Assembly (NCBI GenBank): GCA_019745415.1
Contig: JAIETF010000038.1
Span: forward strand, 1-38,931
DNA length: 38,931 bases
Direction: 5' to 3'
From: Candidatus Obscuribacterales bacterium
GTDB taxonomy: Bacteria; Cyanobacteriota; Vampirovibrionia; Obscuribacterales; Obscuribacteraceae
The number at the start of each line of letters is the position of its first letter. The first letter of the stretch is position 1. The position numbers and the translations under genes are program-made. Positions 1 to 8,690 of this stretch are shown piece by piece. The notes under the pieces are model-generated. The model saw nothing but the letters and a program-made list of their open reading frames with translations, did not search any database and was not told the origin of the DNA.

Positions 1-25
1 CTTAAATTCAGCCGCGGAGGCTCTC

Positions 26-1447
26 ATGAGAACACTAATCAAAAACGGCCGTGTCATAACCGCTGTGGATGACTATTTTGGCGACATTTTGATTGAAGGA
101 GAGCGCATCAACCTGATCGGCGAATCACTCGAAATGGAAGCCGACAAGGTGATCGACGCAGAAGGGCTATTAGTCATACCAGGCGGCATCGATGCCCACA
201 CTCATATGGACATGCCCTTTGGCGGCACCACCTCGGCCGACGACTTTGAGAGCGGCACCAGAGCCGCCGCTCACGGCGGCACCACGACAATCATCGACTT
301 TGCCATTCAAAACAAAGGGCAGTCGCTTTATGACGCATTAGACATCTGGCACGGCAAAGCTGCTGGAAAAGCAGCCATAGACTATGGTTTTCATATGATT
401 GCCACTGACTTGCCGAGAGAGCGCATCGGTGAAATGAAGAAACTGATCAACCACGAAGGCGTGACCAGCTTCAAGCTATTTATGGCTTACCCCGGCGTTT
501 TGCTGGTCGATGATGCCACCATTTTTAGAGCCATGACAACAGCCGGCGAAGAAGGTGCGCTAATTTGTATGCACGCTGAAAACGGCGTGGTTATCAATGA
601 AATTGTGCAATACGCTCTAGAGAGGGGATGCACCGCACCCAAGTTTCACGCCCTCACCCGCCCCACCAAAGCCGAGGCGGAGGGCGTTAACCGAGCCATA
701 GCCCTGGCGGAGATGGCCGGCTCACCGGTCTATATAGTGCATTTAAGCTGTTATGATGCCCTGAAAAAGATTAAGGAAGCAAGAGACGAAGGCATTCCAG
801 CCTTTGCCGAAACCTGTCCGCAATATCTTTTTCTCGACTACACCCATTATGAAAGCAAAGACTTTGAAGGTGCCAAATACGTGATGACACCTCCGCTTAG
901 AGAAAAATGGAACCAGGAAGAACTTTGGACCGGTCTGCGTATGAACGACCTGCAAACAGTCTCAACCGACCATTGCCCCTTCTGTTTCAACGATCAAAAA
1001 CAACTTGGCAAAGACGATTTCAGCAAGATTCCCAACGGCGGGCCCGGTGTCGAAAACAGAATGAGCCTGATTTTCAACGGCGGCGTGGTGGAAGGAAGAA
1101 TCAATCTCAATCGTTTCGTGGAGATTACATCGACAGCCGCCGCCAAAATCTTTGGTCTTTTCCCGAGAAAAGGAACTATAGCGGTTGGTTCTGATGCCGA
1201 TATAGTACTTTTCGACCCCAATAAGAAGATGACTATCAGCGCCAAGACCCATCATATGAAAGTAGACTACAGCTGCTATGAAGGCAAAGAAGTACAGGGA
1301 ACCGCCGAATATGTCTTTTCCAGGGGCAAACTTATCATTGAAAAAGGTAAATATCTCGGAAAAGCAGGCGACGGCAGCTTCCTAAGGCGTTCTACCGTGC
1401 AACATAAGACTAAAGAATCGGTGCTAAACATCACAAAGCATAAATAA
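26..1447 (+). CDS. hydA: dihydropyrimidinase / D-hydantoinase family amidohydrolase
   Basis: This is a 473-residue cytosolic cyclic amidohydrolase that should open the ring of dihydropyrimidines or hydantoins, giving N-carbamoyl amino acids in reductive pyrimidine breakdown. The full binuclear metal site is visible: HTH motif (H58, H60), the lysine expected to be carboxylated (K150, in TSFKLFMAYPG), H183 (MHAENG), H239 (VHLS) and D315 (STDH). Y155 matches the substrate tyrosine of dihydropyrimidinases. The length is normal for the family. The ATG at 26 follows a strong Shine-Dalgarno sequence, GGAGG at 16-20. No other pyrimidine-catabolism gene is present in the window, so the exact substrate (dihydropyrimidine or hydantoin) is open. 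The family assignment is secure. Confidence 0.93.
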   Translation: MRTLIKNGRVITAVDDYFGDILIEGERINLIGESLEMEADKVIDAEGLLVIPGGIDAHTHMDMPFGGTTSADDFESGTRAAAHGGTTTIIDFAIQNKGQSLYDALDIWHGKAAGKAAIDYGFHMIATDLPRERIGEMKKLINHEGVTSFKLFMAYPGVLLVDDATIFRAMTTAGEEGALICMHAENGVVINEIVQYALERGCTAPKFHALTRPTKAEAEGVNRAIALAEMAGSPVYIVHLSCYDALKKIKEARDEGIPAFAETCPQYLFLDYTHYESKDFEGAKYVMTPPLREKWNQEELWTGLRMNDLQTVSTDHCPFCFNDQKQLGKDDFSKIPNGGPGVENRMSLIFNGGVVEGRINLNRFVEITSTAAAKIFGLFPRKGTIAVGSDADIVLFDPNKKMTISAKTHHMKVDYSCYEGKEVQGTAEYVFSRGKLIIEKGKYLGKAGDGSFLRRSTVQHKTKESVLNITKHK

Positions 1448-1538
1448 AGCGTCGTTTGGCTGTTAAAATTTTACTTGCAGTCAAAATCTCTTTAGAAATG
1501 AAAGCATAAACTCCCCAGGCAATCTCAGGATGGTAATC

Positions 1539-2453
1539 ATGGGCTACACACAAGAATTCACAAGACTAGTGACAGAAGAAAGGAACGCCAGGACAATGGA
1601 CCTGGACGTACTGGAAACAGAAGAACTAGTCGCCCGCGTCCAGAAGGAAGACTTCGACGTGGCGGTGGCTGTGCAGAACGTGGTTCCTGAAATTGCCAAA
1701 GCAGTCGACCTAATTGTTGGCAAACTGAGCCAAGGCGGCAGACTTATCTATTTCGGAGCCGGCACCTCGGGCAGGCTGGGTGTATTGGACGCCACCGAAT
1801 GTCATCCCACCTTCGGCGTAGACAGAGAGCTTGTGCAGGCTTGCATCGCCGGCGGCAAAGAAGCCATGTTCGTCTCTTTCGAAAATGCAGAAGATTCCAA
1901 AGAACTGGGCGAACAAGACGCAGTCAAACTAAAGATCACAGACAAAGACGTGCTGGTTGGAATCACAGCCAGCGGCAGAACTCCTTATGTAATCGCCGCC
2001 TGCGAACTAGCCAAGAAAGAAGGCGCTGCCACAGTGGCCCTGGTCAACAACTTCGATTCACCGCTGGCTTCAATCTGCGACGTCACCATTGCTCCCATTG
2101 TCGGAGCCGAAGCCTTGACCGGCAGCACCCGCATGAAAGCCGGCACAGCCCAGAAAATGGTGCTCAACCTGCTTTCCACCTGCACCATGGTCAGACTGGG
2201 CAAAGTCTATGAGAACCTCATGGTCGACCTCAAGCCCACCAATGAAAAACTGAGAGAAAGAGCCGTTTCAATGATTGCTCTGCTCTGCGATGTAGCTCGC
2301 CCCATTGCCGAAGGTGCCCTGGTTGCTTCCAACGGTCATGCCAAAACGGCCGTGCTGATGCTCAAGCGCAAAATGGGACGTGTTCAAGCCGAAGAGTTGA
2401 TCACCAAGTCGGGCGGTTCCTTGCGCAAAGCCCTTGTCGCCTCCCAAAGCTAA
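1539..2453 (+). CDS. murQ: N-acetylmuramic acid 6-phosphate etherase
   Basis: MurQ cleaves the D-lactyl ether of MurNAc-6-phosphate to GlcNAc-6-phosphate in peptidoglycan recycling, in the cytosol. The SIS-domain signature GAGTSGRLGVLDATE, followed by CHPTFG with the catalytic-type Glu, is near residue 85, and the second conserved block GSTRMKAGTAQKMVLN is near residue 200. The 304-residue length matches the family (about 300). An in-frame ATG at 1530 would add three residues. I prefer 1539 because AGGA at 1527-1530 lies 8 bases upstream. No MurNAc kinase or transporter lies beside it. The aldo/keto reductase gene starts 16 bases downstream, so the two are probably cotranscribed. Confidence 0.93.
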   Translation: MGYTQEFTRLVTEERNARTMDLDVLETEELVARVQKEDFDVAVAVQNVVPEIAKAVDLIVGKLSQGGRLIYFGAGTSGRLGVLDATECHPTFGVDRELVQACIAGGKEAMFVSFENAEDSKELGEQDAVKLKITDKDVLVGITASGRTPYVIAACELAKKEGAATVALVNNFDSPLASICDVTIAPIVGAEALTGSTRMKAGTAQKMVLNLLSTCTMVRLGKVYENLMVDLKPTNEKLRERAVSMIALLCDVARPIAEGALVASNGHAKTAVLMLKRKMGRVQAEELITKSGGSLRKALVASQS

Positions 2454-2469
2454 AGCCATTTCTTAAGTA

Positions 2470-3564
2470 GTGGCCTTAGACGATTACATCACTTTAGGCA
2501 GAAGCGGTCTGAGAGTCAGCCCGCTCTGCTTAGGTGCGATGACTTTTGGGCAGGAATGGGGCTTCGGCGTGGACGAAACCGATTCGCATGCCATCTTGAA
2601 TGAGTATTTTTCCCGCGGCGGCAATTTCATCGACACAGCCAATGTCTACACAAAAGGTCACTCCGAGGTCATTTTGGGTAATTTTCTCAACAAGAACTTG
2701 AGAAGAGATCGGGCCGTCATCGCTACTAAGTTTTTCGGCACAATGCACCCCGGTGATCCAAATGCCGGTGGTGCCAACCGCAAAAGCATCATGCAAGCTC
2801 TCGAGGCTTCACTAAGGCGTTTGCGCACAGACTATATAGACCTATATTGGATGCATTGTTGGGACAAATTCACCCCCATCGAAGAAACCATGTCCTGCCT
2901 GGACGACCTGGTGAGAAGCGGCAAGGTGCGCTACATAGGCTTTTCAGATACGCCGGCCTGGAAAACGGCCGAAGCCCATACCCTAGCAAAACTAAGGGGT
3001 TGGACGACATTGAGCGCTATTCAAATCGAATACTCTCTTTTGGAACGCACTGTAGAAGGCGAACTGCTGCCGATGGCTCTCGAACTGGGTCTGGGGGTTA
3101 CACCCTGGTCACCTCTTAAATTCGGCATATTGAGCGGCAAATACACACGCGAAAATAGCAAGACCATTAGCCCGGCAAGAGGAGATTGGGTAACCAGTCA
3201 ATTGGCTAAAGAAAAGACTTTTGATGTTATCGATGTGGTCATTTCTGTTGCCAAACAAATGCAGACTTCACCGGCCCGCATCGCCCTAGCCTGGGTGCAA
3301 GCCCAACCAGGCGTAACATCTTCAATAATCGGCGTGCGCACCAAAGAACAACTACTCGACAATATTGCAGCAGCCGATATCAAACTAGACAAAGAACAAC
3401 TCAAACTGCTCGCAGACGTCTCCAAACCAAAATTGAACTTCCCATTCGATTTCTTGAAGGGCGCCGGCACCTTTATGGCTGCCGAAACCAAGATAAACGG
3501 CGAAGCTTACGGCGAAAGCCTGCTTGCTCCCAAAACTGACGCCGAAAGATTTGAAGGCAACTAG
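2470..3564 (+). CDS. aldo/keto reductase
   Basis: This 364-residue NAD(P)H-dependent oxidoreductase has the aldo/keto reductase TIM barrel. The catalytic tetrad is visible: D55 and Y60 (FIDTANVY), K87 (ATKFFG) and H129 (WMHCWD). The C-terminal cofactor-binding segment contains SSIIGVRTKEQLLDN near residue 280. It resembles the subfamily annotated as potassium-channel beta-subunit-like or YhdN-like reductases, and the physiological substrate cannot be read from sequence. The start is GTG at 2470 with only a weak ribosome-binding site, so translation may depend on coupling to murQ, which ends 16 bases before. Its stop codon directly abuts the stop codon of the convergent gene at 3565. Confidence 0.9.
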   Translation: MALDDYITLGRSGLRVSPLCLGAMTFGQEWGFGVDETDSHAILNEYFSRGGNFIDTANVYTKGHSEVILGNFLNKNLRRDRAVIATKFFGTMHPGDPNAGGANRKSIMQALEASLRRLRTDYIDLYWMHCWDKFTPIEETMSCLDDLVRSGKVRYIGFSDTPAWKTAEAHTLAKLRGWTTLSAIQIEYSLLERTVEGELLPMALELGLGVTPWSPLKFGILSGKYTRENSKTISPARGDWVTSQLAKEKTFDVIDVVISVAKQMQTSPARIALAWVQAQPGVTSSIIGVRTKEQLLDNIAAADIKLDKEQLKLLADVSKPKLNFPFDFLKGAGTFMAAETKINGEAYGESLLAPKTDAERFEGN

Positions 3565-4998
3565 CTAGTTGGTCTTGCGCAGATAAAAGACTCCAGCTTC
3601 GTCTTCTTCCACGCGACGCCAGTTTTTTTCTTGCCCGAGAGCATGATCGAGTGGTCCGTTTTTGGGCACTAAGGCAAATTGCAATTTGTACTTATCGAAT
3701 AAGGCTTGCCAGCCCTTCTCAGCGCCAAGCATCAGCTTATAATCAGAAATAAAATCAGAGGGATAGAAATCGGTCTTTTCGTCGACAAAGATTTTTCTGT
3801 GCAGTCGAAAATAAATATATGGTCCCCAATTATCGTAATTGAAGCCTTCGGTACCGGGGGGCAGGCTCTCCAGCAATTTGACAGTCTTTGTCGGCTGGGT
3901 AGCGACATACATGTCTTGCTGCTTGAACTGCCCATCAAACAAATAAACGGCTATGACAAGCAGCGAGAGAAAAGCCGAAACGAACCAAGGCAGCATGCCG
4001 GTTTTCTTTGCATCATCGGGCTTCCCCCTGAGCTTCTGCCAGGCAGGGCCGATACTGGGCAAAGCTAGTAAAGCTAAATAGGGCATCAGCCTGGCCGACA
4101 TAAAGCCACTACCGGCGAAGGCTAGGAAAAGCAGCAAATCAGCCGACGGCGGCAGATAGCGAGCAGCCAAATTAAGCACCAGCCAAAGCCCGATCAAGAC
4201 CAAATAGGCCGGGCTGCCAGGGAACATTCTGATATCGAAGGGAGCCCATTCCAAGCCTTTTTGTGTAATCTGCGGATGGGAAAGATAAGCGAAGAGATAA
4301 TCCCAGAAGGCTAGACCTCGCAAGTTAACTAGAGAGCCGATGAATGTTGCCGCAAGCGGCAGAAGATAGTCTTTCCAGCTGAACGAATCAGACTTTCGGC
4401 CTAGTAATTTATCAAGCAAGTCACCAACTAATTTGATGCCCAAGATCATCAAACCAAGCACGACACTGCCGTGGAAATTCACCCAAAGAATGGAGAGAAA
4501 ACAGCAAAGAAGAGCCTTCTTGCGCGGTGCGGCTTTAGACAGGAAAGCCAGATAATAGAATGCCAGAAAAAGAACATAACTTATTGCATGGGGACGAGCC
4601 GACCAGTGAATAGTCGTACAAAGAAATACCGGCATCCAAAAAATCCAAGAACTAAAACGACCCAGGCCACGCTTACGCCCCAAAACCAAAGACCAGAGCA
4701 GGGCTATTCCTAGAGGCAGAGCCCCGGCCACTACTACGCCGTTCAGACCGAAGAGTTGATACATCAAGCCGAACAAAACATCGGTGCCCAGTTCATGGGT
4801 AAGCCAGGGATAAGCAGGATTGACTGACCATGTATAAGTTGTGGTGGGAATTTGATGTTTAGTGAGAATGTAGAGCCCGGTGTCGATATGCCTGCAAGTG
4901 GCACCGTCGCGCAGCAAAACATAAGGACAACCAAAGAGCAGATTGAGCAAGAAGAAAGGCAAAAAGAGCGGCGTCAGAGGTGGAAGAACAAACTTCAA
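3565..4998 (-). CDS. polytopic membrane protein, GT-C-glycosyltransferase-like
   Basis: The product is a 477-residue, strongly hydrophobic protein with roughly ten membrane segments. The first loop after TM1 (residues about 30-75) has the pattern DGxxCRHIDTG...IPTTTYTW...PWLTHELGTDVLF. This resembles the loop D/W-H-x-x-TG...P..D.fs....W..hEWL.. of bacterial GT-C-fold or dolichyl-phosphomannose-type membrane proteins. A soluble tail of about 100 residues follows the last membrane helix. I infer a lipid-linked sugar transferase or related envelope enzyme, but no catalytic residue can be named with confidence. The start is TTG at 4998, preceded by GGGAG with about 7 bases of spacing. The gene is convergent with the aldo/keto reductase gene. 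Confidence 0.72.
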   Translation of the reverse strand: MKFVLPPLTPLFLPFFLLNLLFGCPYVLLRDGATCRHIDTGLYILTKHQIPTTTYTWSVNPAYPWLTHELGTDVLFGLMYQLFGLNGVVVAGALPLGIALLWSLVLGRKRGLGRFSSWIFWMPVFLCTTIHWSARPHAISYVLFLAFYYLAFLSKAAPRKKALLCCFLSILWVNFHGSVVLGLMILGIKLVGDLLDKLLGRKSDSFSWKDYLLPLAATFIGSLVNLRGLAFWDYLFAYLSHPQITQKGLEWAPFDIRMFPGSPAYLVLIGLWLVLNLAARYLPPSADLLLFLAFAGSGFMSARLMPYLALLALPSIGPAWQKLRGKPDDAKKTGMLPWFVSAFLSLLVIAVYLFDGQFKQQDMYVATQPTKTVKLLESLPPGTEGFNYDNWGPYIYFRLHRKIFVDEKTDFYPSDFISDYKLMLGAEKGWQALFDKYKLQFALVPKNGPLDHALGQEKNWRRVEEDEAGVFYLRKTN

Positions 4999-5074
4999 TT
5001 AAAGACTCCCGAGTACTTCTAAGCCGAAACCAGAAAAAGAAAAGCCACAAAATAATATCGTAATTGGTGCCAAA

Positions 5075-6247
5075 CTAATCGATGGCATCAAAATCACTGT
5101 CCAGCCTTTCCCCCTGAAAAGCTCGATGCCACTCCATGATGCCGCCTTCAAGATTAACGATATTCTCGATGCCGCTTGCTTGCAAAATGCGCACTGCCTG
5201 CTTGCTGCGCTGCCCCGAGCGGCAATAGACAACCAAGGTCCCCCGCCCAAGCTCAGACAATGGCAGAGAAGCATTTGTCGACAACTGCGAAAGCGGCAAG
5301 TGCAGAGCGTCTTTAAAGCGCATAGTGCGAAACTCAGAAAGCTCTCGCACATCTACCAGGGTTAAATCTGACAGAGATAAATCGAGATGCTGCAGCTGTT
5401 CACGCAGCTTTTGGACAGATATAGAACTGACAGAATTTACAGAATTTACAGACAGACCAGATAGATTTGGCGACTCAGCCAACTTAAGACCCTTATCCAG
5501 CTTACTTATAGACCCGCTGCAAAGGCAGCCTGACTGTCTAGGTATGGCAATTTTGTAAAAGTCAAAAGAGAGTGAATCAAAAAACTGTACCACCCCACTG
5601 AGGGCACAAGGCTGTCCCAAGAGCAATTGCAAAACGGCAGTGGCCTGGGCACAGCCAATCAAACCTGGCAGAACGCCTAAGACCCCGGTCATCTGGCAGG
5701 TTGGCACAGTTGCAGCAGCAGGCATAAAACAGCGAAAACAAGGACCACCGGGTGCAAAGACCGCACACTGTCCCTGAAATTTGTGCAAGGCACCGTAAAC
5801 AAAAGGAATTCCGAGAGCAAGACTGGTGTCATTAATCAGATATCTAGCCTCTAGTGAGTCGGTGCAATCAACCACCACATCAAAGCCTTCCAATAACTCA
5901 TAGACATTCTCAGACGAGAGATAGCAAGATTCTTTCTTTATATTGACGGCGCTATTCTTTGCCAGAATATTGGCGGCAGCGGCATCTACCTTGAGAAGCC
6001 CGAGATCGGCTTCGTTGAACAAAACCTGCCGGTGCAAGTTGGAAAGTTCCACCTTGTCGCCGTCACATAGACCCAGTTGGCCGACACCCGCGGCAGCAAG
6101 ATAGGTGGCAACCGGCGCCCCCAGCCCTCCCAAGCCCACCACCAATACTTTAGATGAGCCAAGTGCGACTTGTCCTTCGATGCCAAGCTCGGGCATAGCC
6201 GTCTGCCTTAGATACCGCTCCAGATCAAGAGCTCCATCCCTCGTCAT
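5075..6247 (-). CDS. moeZ: E1-like adenylyltransferase/sulfurtransferase (ThiF/MoeB domain fused to rhodanese)
   Basis: This 390-residue MoeZ/Uba4-type fusion should adenylate the C-terminal Gly-Gly of a ubiquitin-like sulfur carrier (MoaD, ThiS or CysO class) and then pass sulfur from the rhodanese domain. The ATP-binding loop GLGGLG is at 38-43, D130 lies in DCTDSLEARYLIND, and C184 (TCQMTGVLGVLPG) is at the conserved catalytic-Cys position. The rhodanese domain (about 278-380) has the persulfide loop CRSGQRS at C342. The structural zinc site is odd: the first pair C170-x-x-C173 is normal, but the second pair is C241-x-C243 rather than CxxC. The linker (about 262-277) is Ser/Val/Asn-rich and made of short repeats. 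The start overlaps the upstream small gene as ATGA, implying translational coupling. No MoaD- or ThiS-like gene is in the window. Confidence 0.88.
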   Translation of the reverse strand: MTRDGALDLERYLRQTAMPELGIEGQVALGSSKVLVVGLGGLGAPVATYLAAAGVGQLGLCDGDKVELSNLHRQVLFNEADLGLLKVDAAAANILAKNSAVNIKKESCYLSSENVYELLEGFDVVVDCTDSLEARYLINDTSLALGIPFVYGALHKFQGQCAVFAPGGPCFRCFMPAAATVPTCQMTGVLGVLPGLIGCAQATAVLQLLLGQPCALSGVVQFFDSLSFDFYKIAIPRQSGCLCSGSISKLDKGLKLAESPNLSGLSVNSVNSVSSISVQKLREQLQHLDLSLSDLTLVDVRELSEFRTMRFKDALHLPLSQLSTNASLPLSELGRGTLVVYCRSGQRSKQAVRILQASGIENIVNLEGGIMEWHRAFQGERLDSDFDAID

Positions 6248-6477
6248 CAGAGCAATCGGCGCCTACAACCGGCGCAAAAAACTCTCAGATTGCTCGATCG
6301 AAAATAGCGCACTTCCGACCAGCTTCTGCTGTAACTCAAATAGAGCCTTTCGTCGCTTATGCCGCGATAGGCAATATGAACTACACCCTGACAGCAAAGT
6401 TCTTCCTCCGGCTCTGCCGGCTCTTGAGGCTTTTTGCCGGTCAGGCGGGCGATAAAGTTTTTGAAAGCTGCAAGCAT
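6247..6477 (-). CDS. small Cys-containing hypothetical protein
   Basis: I do not recognise this protein of about 76 residues. It has a basic, amphipathic N-terminus (AAFKNFIARLTGKK), an acidic Pro/Glu linker, then a CC pair (EELCCQG) and a C-terminal CxxC (CAGCRRRLL), so it could bind metal or take part in thiol chemistry. It sits between the sensor kinase gene and the moeZ-like gene, and its TGA overlaps the moeZ ATG. A GTG at 6483 would add two residues; the ATG at 6477 has GGGG about 5 bases upstream. An overlapping reading frame (6263-6493) is less protein-like. Evidence that it is real: composition, coupling to moeZ, and a filled gap between two coding genes. Confidence 0.6.
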   Translation of the reverse strand: MLAAFKNFIARLTGKKPQEPAEPEEELCCQGVVHIAYRGISDERLYLSYSRSWSEVRYFRSSNLRVFCAGCRRRLL

Positions 6478-6489
6478 TGCCACCCCAAA

Positions 6490-7974
6490 TCAACTAACAG
6501 GCAGTTGAATGGTAAAGGTCGAGCCTTTTCCAACTATAGAGTCTACCGCAACCGTACCGTGATGCCGAGCGATGATCTCGCGGGTAATGGCGAGACCAAG
6601 ACCAGTGCCGCCTGTTTCTCTTGTACGCGCCTTGTCGGCGCGATAAAACCTTTCAAAAATATGCGGTAGATCAGCTGGTTCGATACCCACACCGGTATCA
6701 CTTATTTTCACCAAGACTTTAGCTTCGGTGGTGGTGAAAGCCTGCACCGCCACCAAACCTCCGGCAGGCGTGTAATTGATGGCATTGGTCAATATATTGG
6801 TCACCGCTCTAAGCAACTGCAAGAAATTACCCAAGACTCTCACTTCTGCACCCGGCAGGGCTTCAGTTTCGGAAGCATCTTGTCCTTCGGCATTACGGAA
6901 GACCAGACGCACTCCTTTCTTATCGGCGCTGCCGCGCACCTGCTCGACTGCGTCGCTGACCAGTTGAGCAATACTGACAGCCTCTTGGTCTGAAGCTTCA
7001 GCACCGCTATCAAGCTTAGAGATATCGAGAAGATCTTGAATAAGACTGGTCAATCTATCCGCCAAACGCTCCAGCGACTGCAAGAACTGACCGCGCAACT
7101 TAGGGTCCTCGGCGGCGCCCGCCTGCAAAGCCTCCACCACCGAGCCTATAGCCATAGTCGGGGTCTTCAATTCATGCGAAGCATTGGCAATAAATTCCTG
7201 ACGCATACGCTCTTGCTCTCGCAAGCGACCAATCATCTGGTTGAAAGAAAGACAAAGCTCACCTATTTCATCTTTGCGACTGACCGGCAGAAAGGCTGAA
7301 AAATCACCCGATATTGAAATCTGCTTAGCCAGGGCGCTCATTTCTTTCACCGGTCTATTGACGCGGGTGGCCAACCAGAGTGAAATGAGCACAGTCACCA
7401 AGCCAGTGGCAAATATAATCTCAAGAAAAACAATCAAATCTCGCTGCAAGCGTCTTTCGATCTCGGTAAGAGCCACACCCACGCGAATTACACCGGTCGT
7501 CTCGCCCATAGAACGCACCGGATAAGCCACATACAACCAGTTGGTGTTGCTGACCGGCTCAGAGCGCGTACTGTTTGAAATGACACCGGCCAGGGCTTCG
7601 TTGATTTCTTGCTCGTTGGAAAGATTTTTGCCTGCCAAAGGCGGCGACGAATCAGAGAGCAAGCGCCCGTCTTTATCAACCACAACAATGGCCACCCCCA
7701 GCTTGGAGGCTCGTCTCTCCACCGCCGACTGAATGCGCTTACGAGCCTGGGCTGAATCGAGCACCAGATCGTTGTCTATCTCGAGACCGAGGTTGACCGC
7801 CTCTACCTCCAGAGTGTTCTGCAGATCGGTGAGTGATTCCTTTCTTATGGCCACCAAAGCCCAGAGACTGACGGCCAAAAGAGCGATGGTGATCACCAAC
7901 AAATATGTAATAAGGAGCTGGTTTGCCAAACTCCTGAATAGCCACTTATGAAGGATGCGGTCTAAAAGATTCAC
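6490..7974 (-). CDS. membrane sensor histidine kinase
   Basis: This is a 494-residue class I sensor kinase. TM1 is at about 20-42, an extracytoplasmic sensor of about 135 residues follows (45-178, with VVVDKDGRLLSDSS and WLYVAYPVR, typical of a Cache/PAS-like fold), then TM2 (180-204), HAMP (201-253) and HisKA with phospho-acceptor H267 in NASHELKTP. The ATPase domain keeps the N box (NAINYTPAGG), G1 (DTGVGIEP), F box (FERFYRAD) and G2 (GGTGLGLA). It should autophosphorylate and pass phosphate to a response regulator, but none is encoded nearby, so it is an orphan within this window. The start is GTG at 7974 behind AAGGAATATAG. The small Cys protein gene follows with overlap, so kinase, small protein and MoeZ are likely one transcript. 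Confidence 0.92.
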   Translation of the reverse strand: MNLLDRILHKWLFRSLANQLLITYLLVITIALLAVSLWALVAIRKESLTDLQNTLEVEAVNLGLEIDNDLVLDSAQARKRIQSAVERRASKLGVAIVVVDKDGRLLSDSSPPLAGKNLSNEQEINEALAGVISNSTRSEPVSNTNWLYVAYPVRSMGETTGVIRVGVALTEIERRLQRDLIVFLEIIFATGLVTVLISLWLATRVNRPVKEMSALAKQISISGDFSAFLPVSRKDEIGELCLSFNQMIGRLREQERMRQEFIANASHELKTPTMAIGSVVEALQAGAAEDPKLRGQFLQSLERLADRLTSLIQDLLDISKLDSGAEASDQEAVSIAQLVSDAVEQVRGSADKKGVRLVFRNAEGQDASETEALPGAEVRVLGNFLQLLRAVTNILTNAINYTPAGGLVAVQAFTTTEAKVLVKISDTGVGIEPADLPHIFERFYRADKARTRETGGTGLGLAITREIIARHHGTVAVDSIVGKGSTFTIQLPVS

Positions 7975-8323
7975 CTATATTCCTTACTCTTGGAATGCAA
8001 AAGAAAAGTCTAACCTTGTTTTTACAAGCAGCCGGAACAATGCTCAAAAGGCAGACCGGTTCTATATTCCTTTTTCTTACAGAGCCCCTAGATCGAGTTC
8101 TTGACTAGCCCCAAAAACACACCCTGCAATTTGTTCGATTCCAGAATGGCTTCCACAATCACTATAATCTCTTTGTATGTTTGATTGGGCTACCTGGCAG
8201 CAGGCTTTTCAAGTAATTAACACCTGAGGGTCTGCACAAGCAAGTTACTAATCTGAATAATCAAGCACCACGCTTATGAAAAGCTGCAAAGGTGCTAAGC
8301 GACATGGGAGGTCCTGTTTAGAA
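7975..8323. other. intergenic region between divergent kinase and thioredoxin genes
   Basis: This 349-base stretch lies between the divergently transcribed histidine kinase and thioredoxin genes and must hold both promoters. On the + strand two weak sigma70-like possibilities are visible: TTGACT at 8101-8106 with TGCAAT at 8125-8130 (18-base spacer), and a perfect TATAAT at 8163-8168 without a clear -35. A 16-codon frame starting ATG at 8177 and ending TGA at 8227 sits just after that TATAAT, with no ribosome-binding site. I see no convincing RNA structure or further gene. Confidence 0.4.
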
Positions 8324-8644
8324 ATGTCCGTTGCAAACGTAACCGATTCCACCTTCGAGCAGGAAGTGCTTAAAGCCGACATTCCGGTACTCGTTGACTT
8401 CTGGGCCCCCTGGTGCGGACCCTGTAAAGCCGTAGCGCCGGTGGTCGAAGATCTTTCCAAGGAGTACGAGGGAAGACTAAAAGTAGTCAAGCTAAACACT
8501 GACGAAAATCCGAAAACCGCGCAAGCCTACAAAATTCGCGGTATTCCCAGCCTCTTCCTCTTTAAGAGCGGACAGGTGATGGAAGAAGTAGTAGGCGCCG
8601 TGCCGAAATCTACGCTTACCCAGCACATCAACAAGCACGTGTAA
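8324..8644 (+). CDS. trxA: thioredoxin
   Basis: This is a canonical cytosolic thioredoxin of about 106 residues that reduces protein disulfides. The active site WCGPCK lies about 30 residues from the start in [12 protein letters not shown], the cis-Pro loop GIPSLFLF is present, and the C-terminal helix is normal. An upstream in-frame ATG at 8276 would give a 122-residue form. I prefer 8324 because it gives the standard thioredoxin length and the N-terminus [15 protein letters not shown], and it has GGAGG at 8307-8311 as a slightly distant ribosome-binding site. The fasciclin gene follows after 46 bases with no terminator between, so they are likely cotranscribed. A second, membrane-anchored thioredoxin-like gene lies at 9471. 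Confidence 0.95.
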   Translation: MSVANVTDSTFEQEVLKADIPVLVDFWAPWCGPCKAVAPVVEDLSKEYEGRLKVVKLNTDENPKTAQAYKIRGIPSLFLFKSGQVMEEVVGAVPKSTLTQHINKHV

Positions 8645-8690
8645 TCAACAGTTTAAGCAGCCTAATTTGTTGTCAGTAAAGGAGAAGCTA

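Noticed and set aside
907..1194. 95-codon frame inside the dihydropyrimidinase gene, and similar frames inside murQ, tsaD and the kinases
   Set aside because: They are out-of-frame shadows of genes with complete family motifs.
6263..6493. alternative 76-codon frame overlapping the small Cys protein
   Set aside because: Residue use is unlike a protein (Arg/Ser/Gly shuffle) and the other frame is coupled to the moeZ-like start by ATGA.
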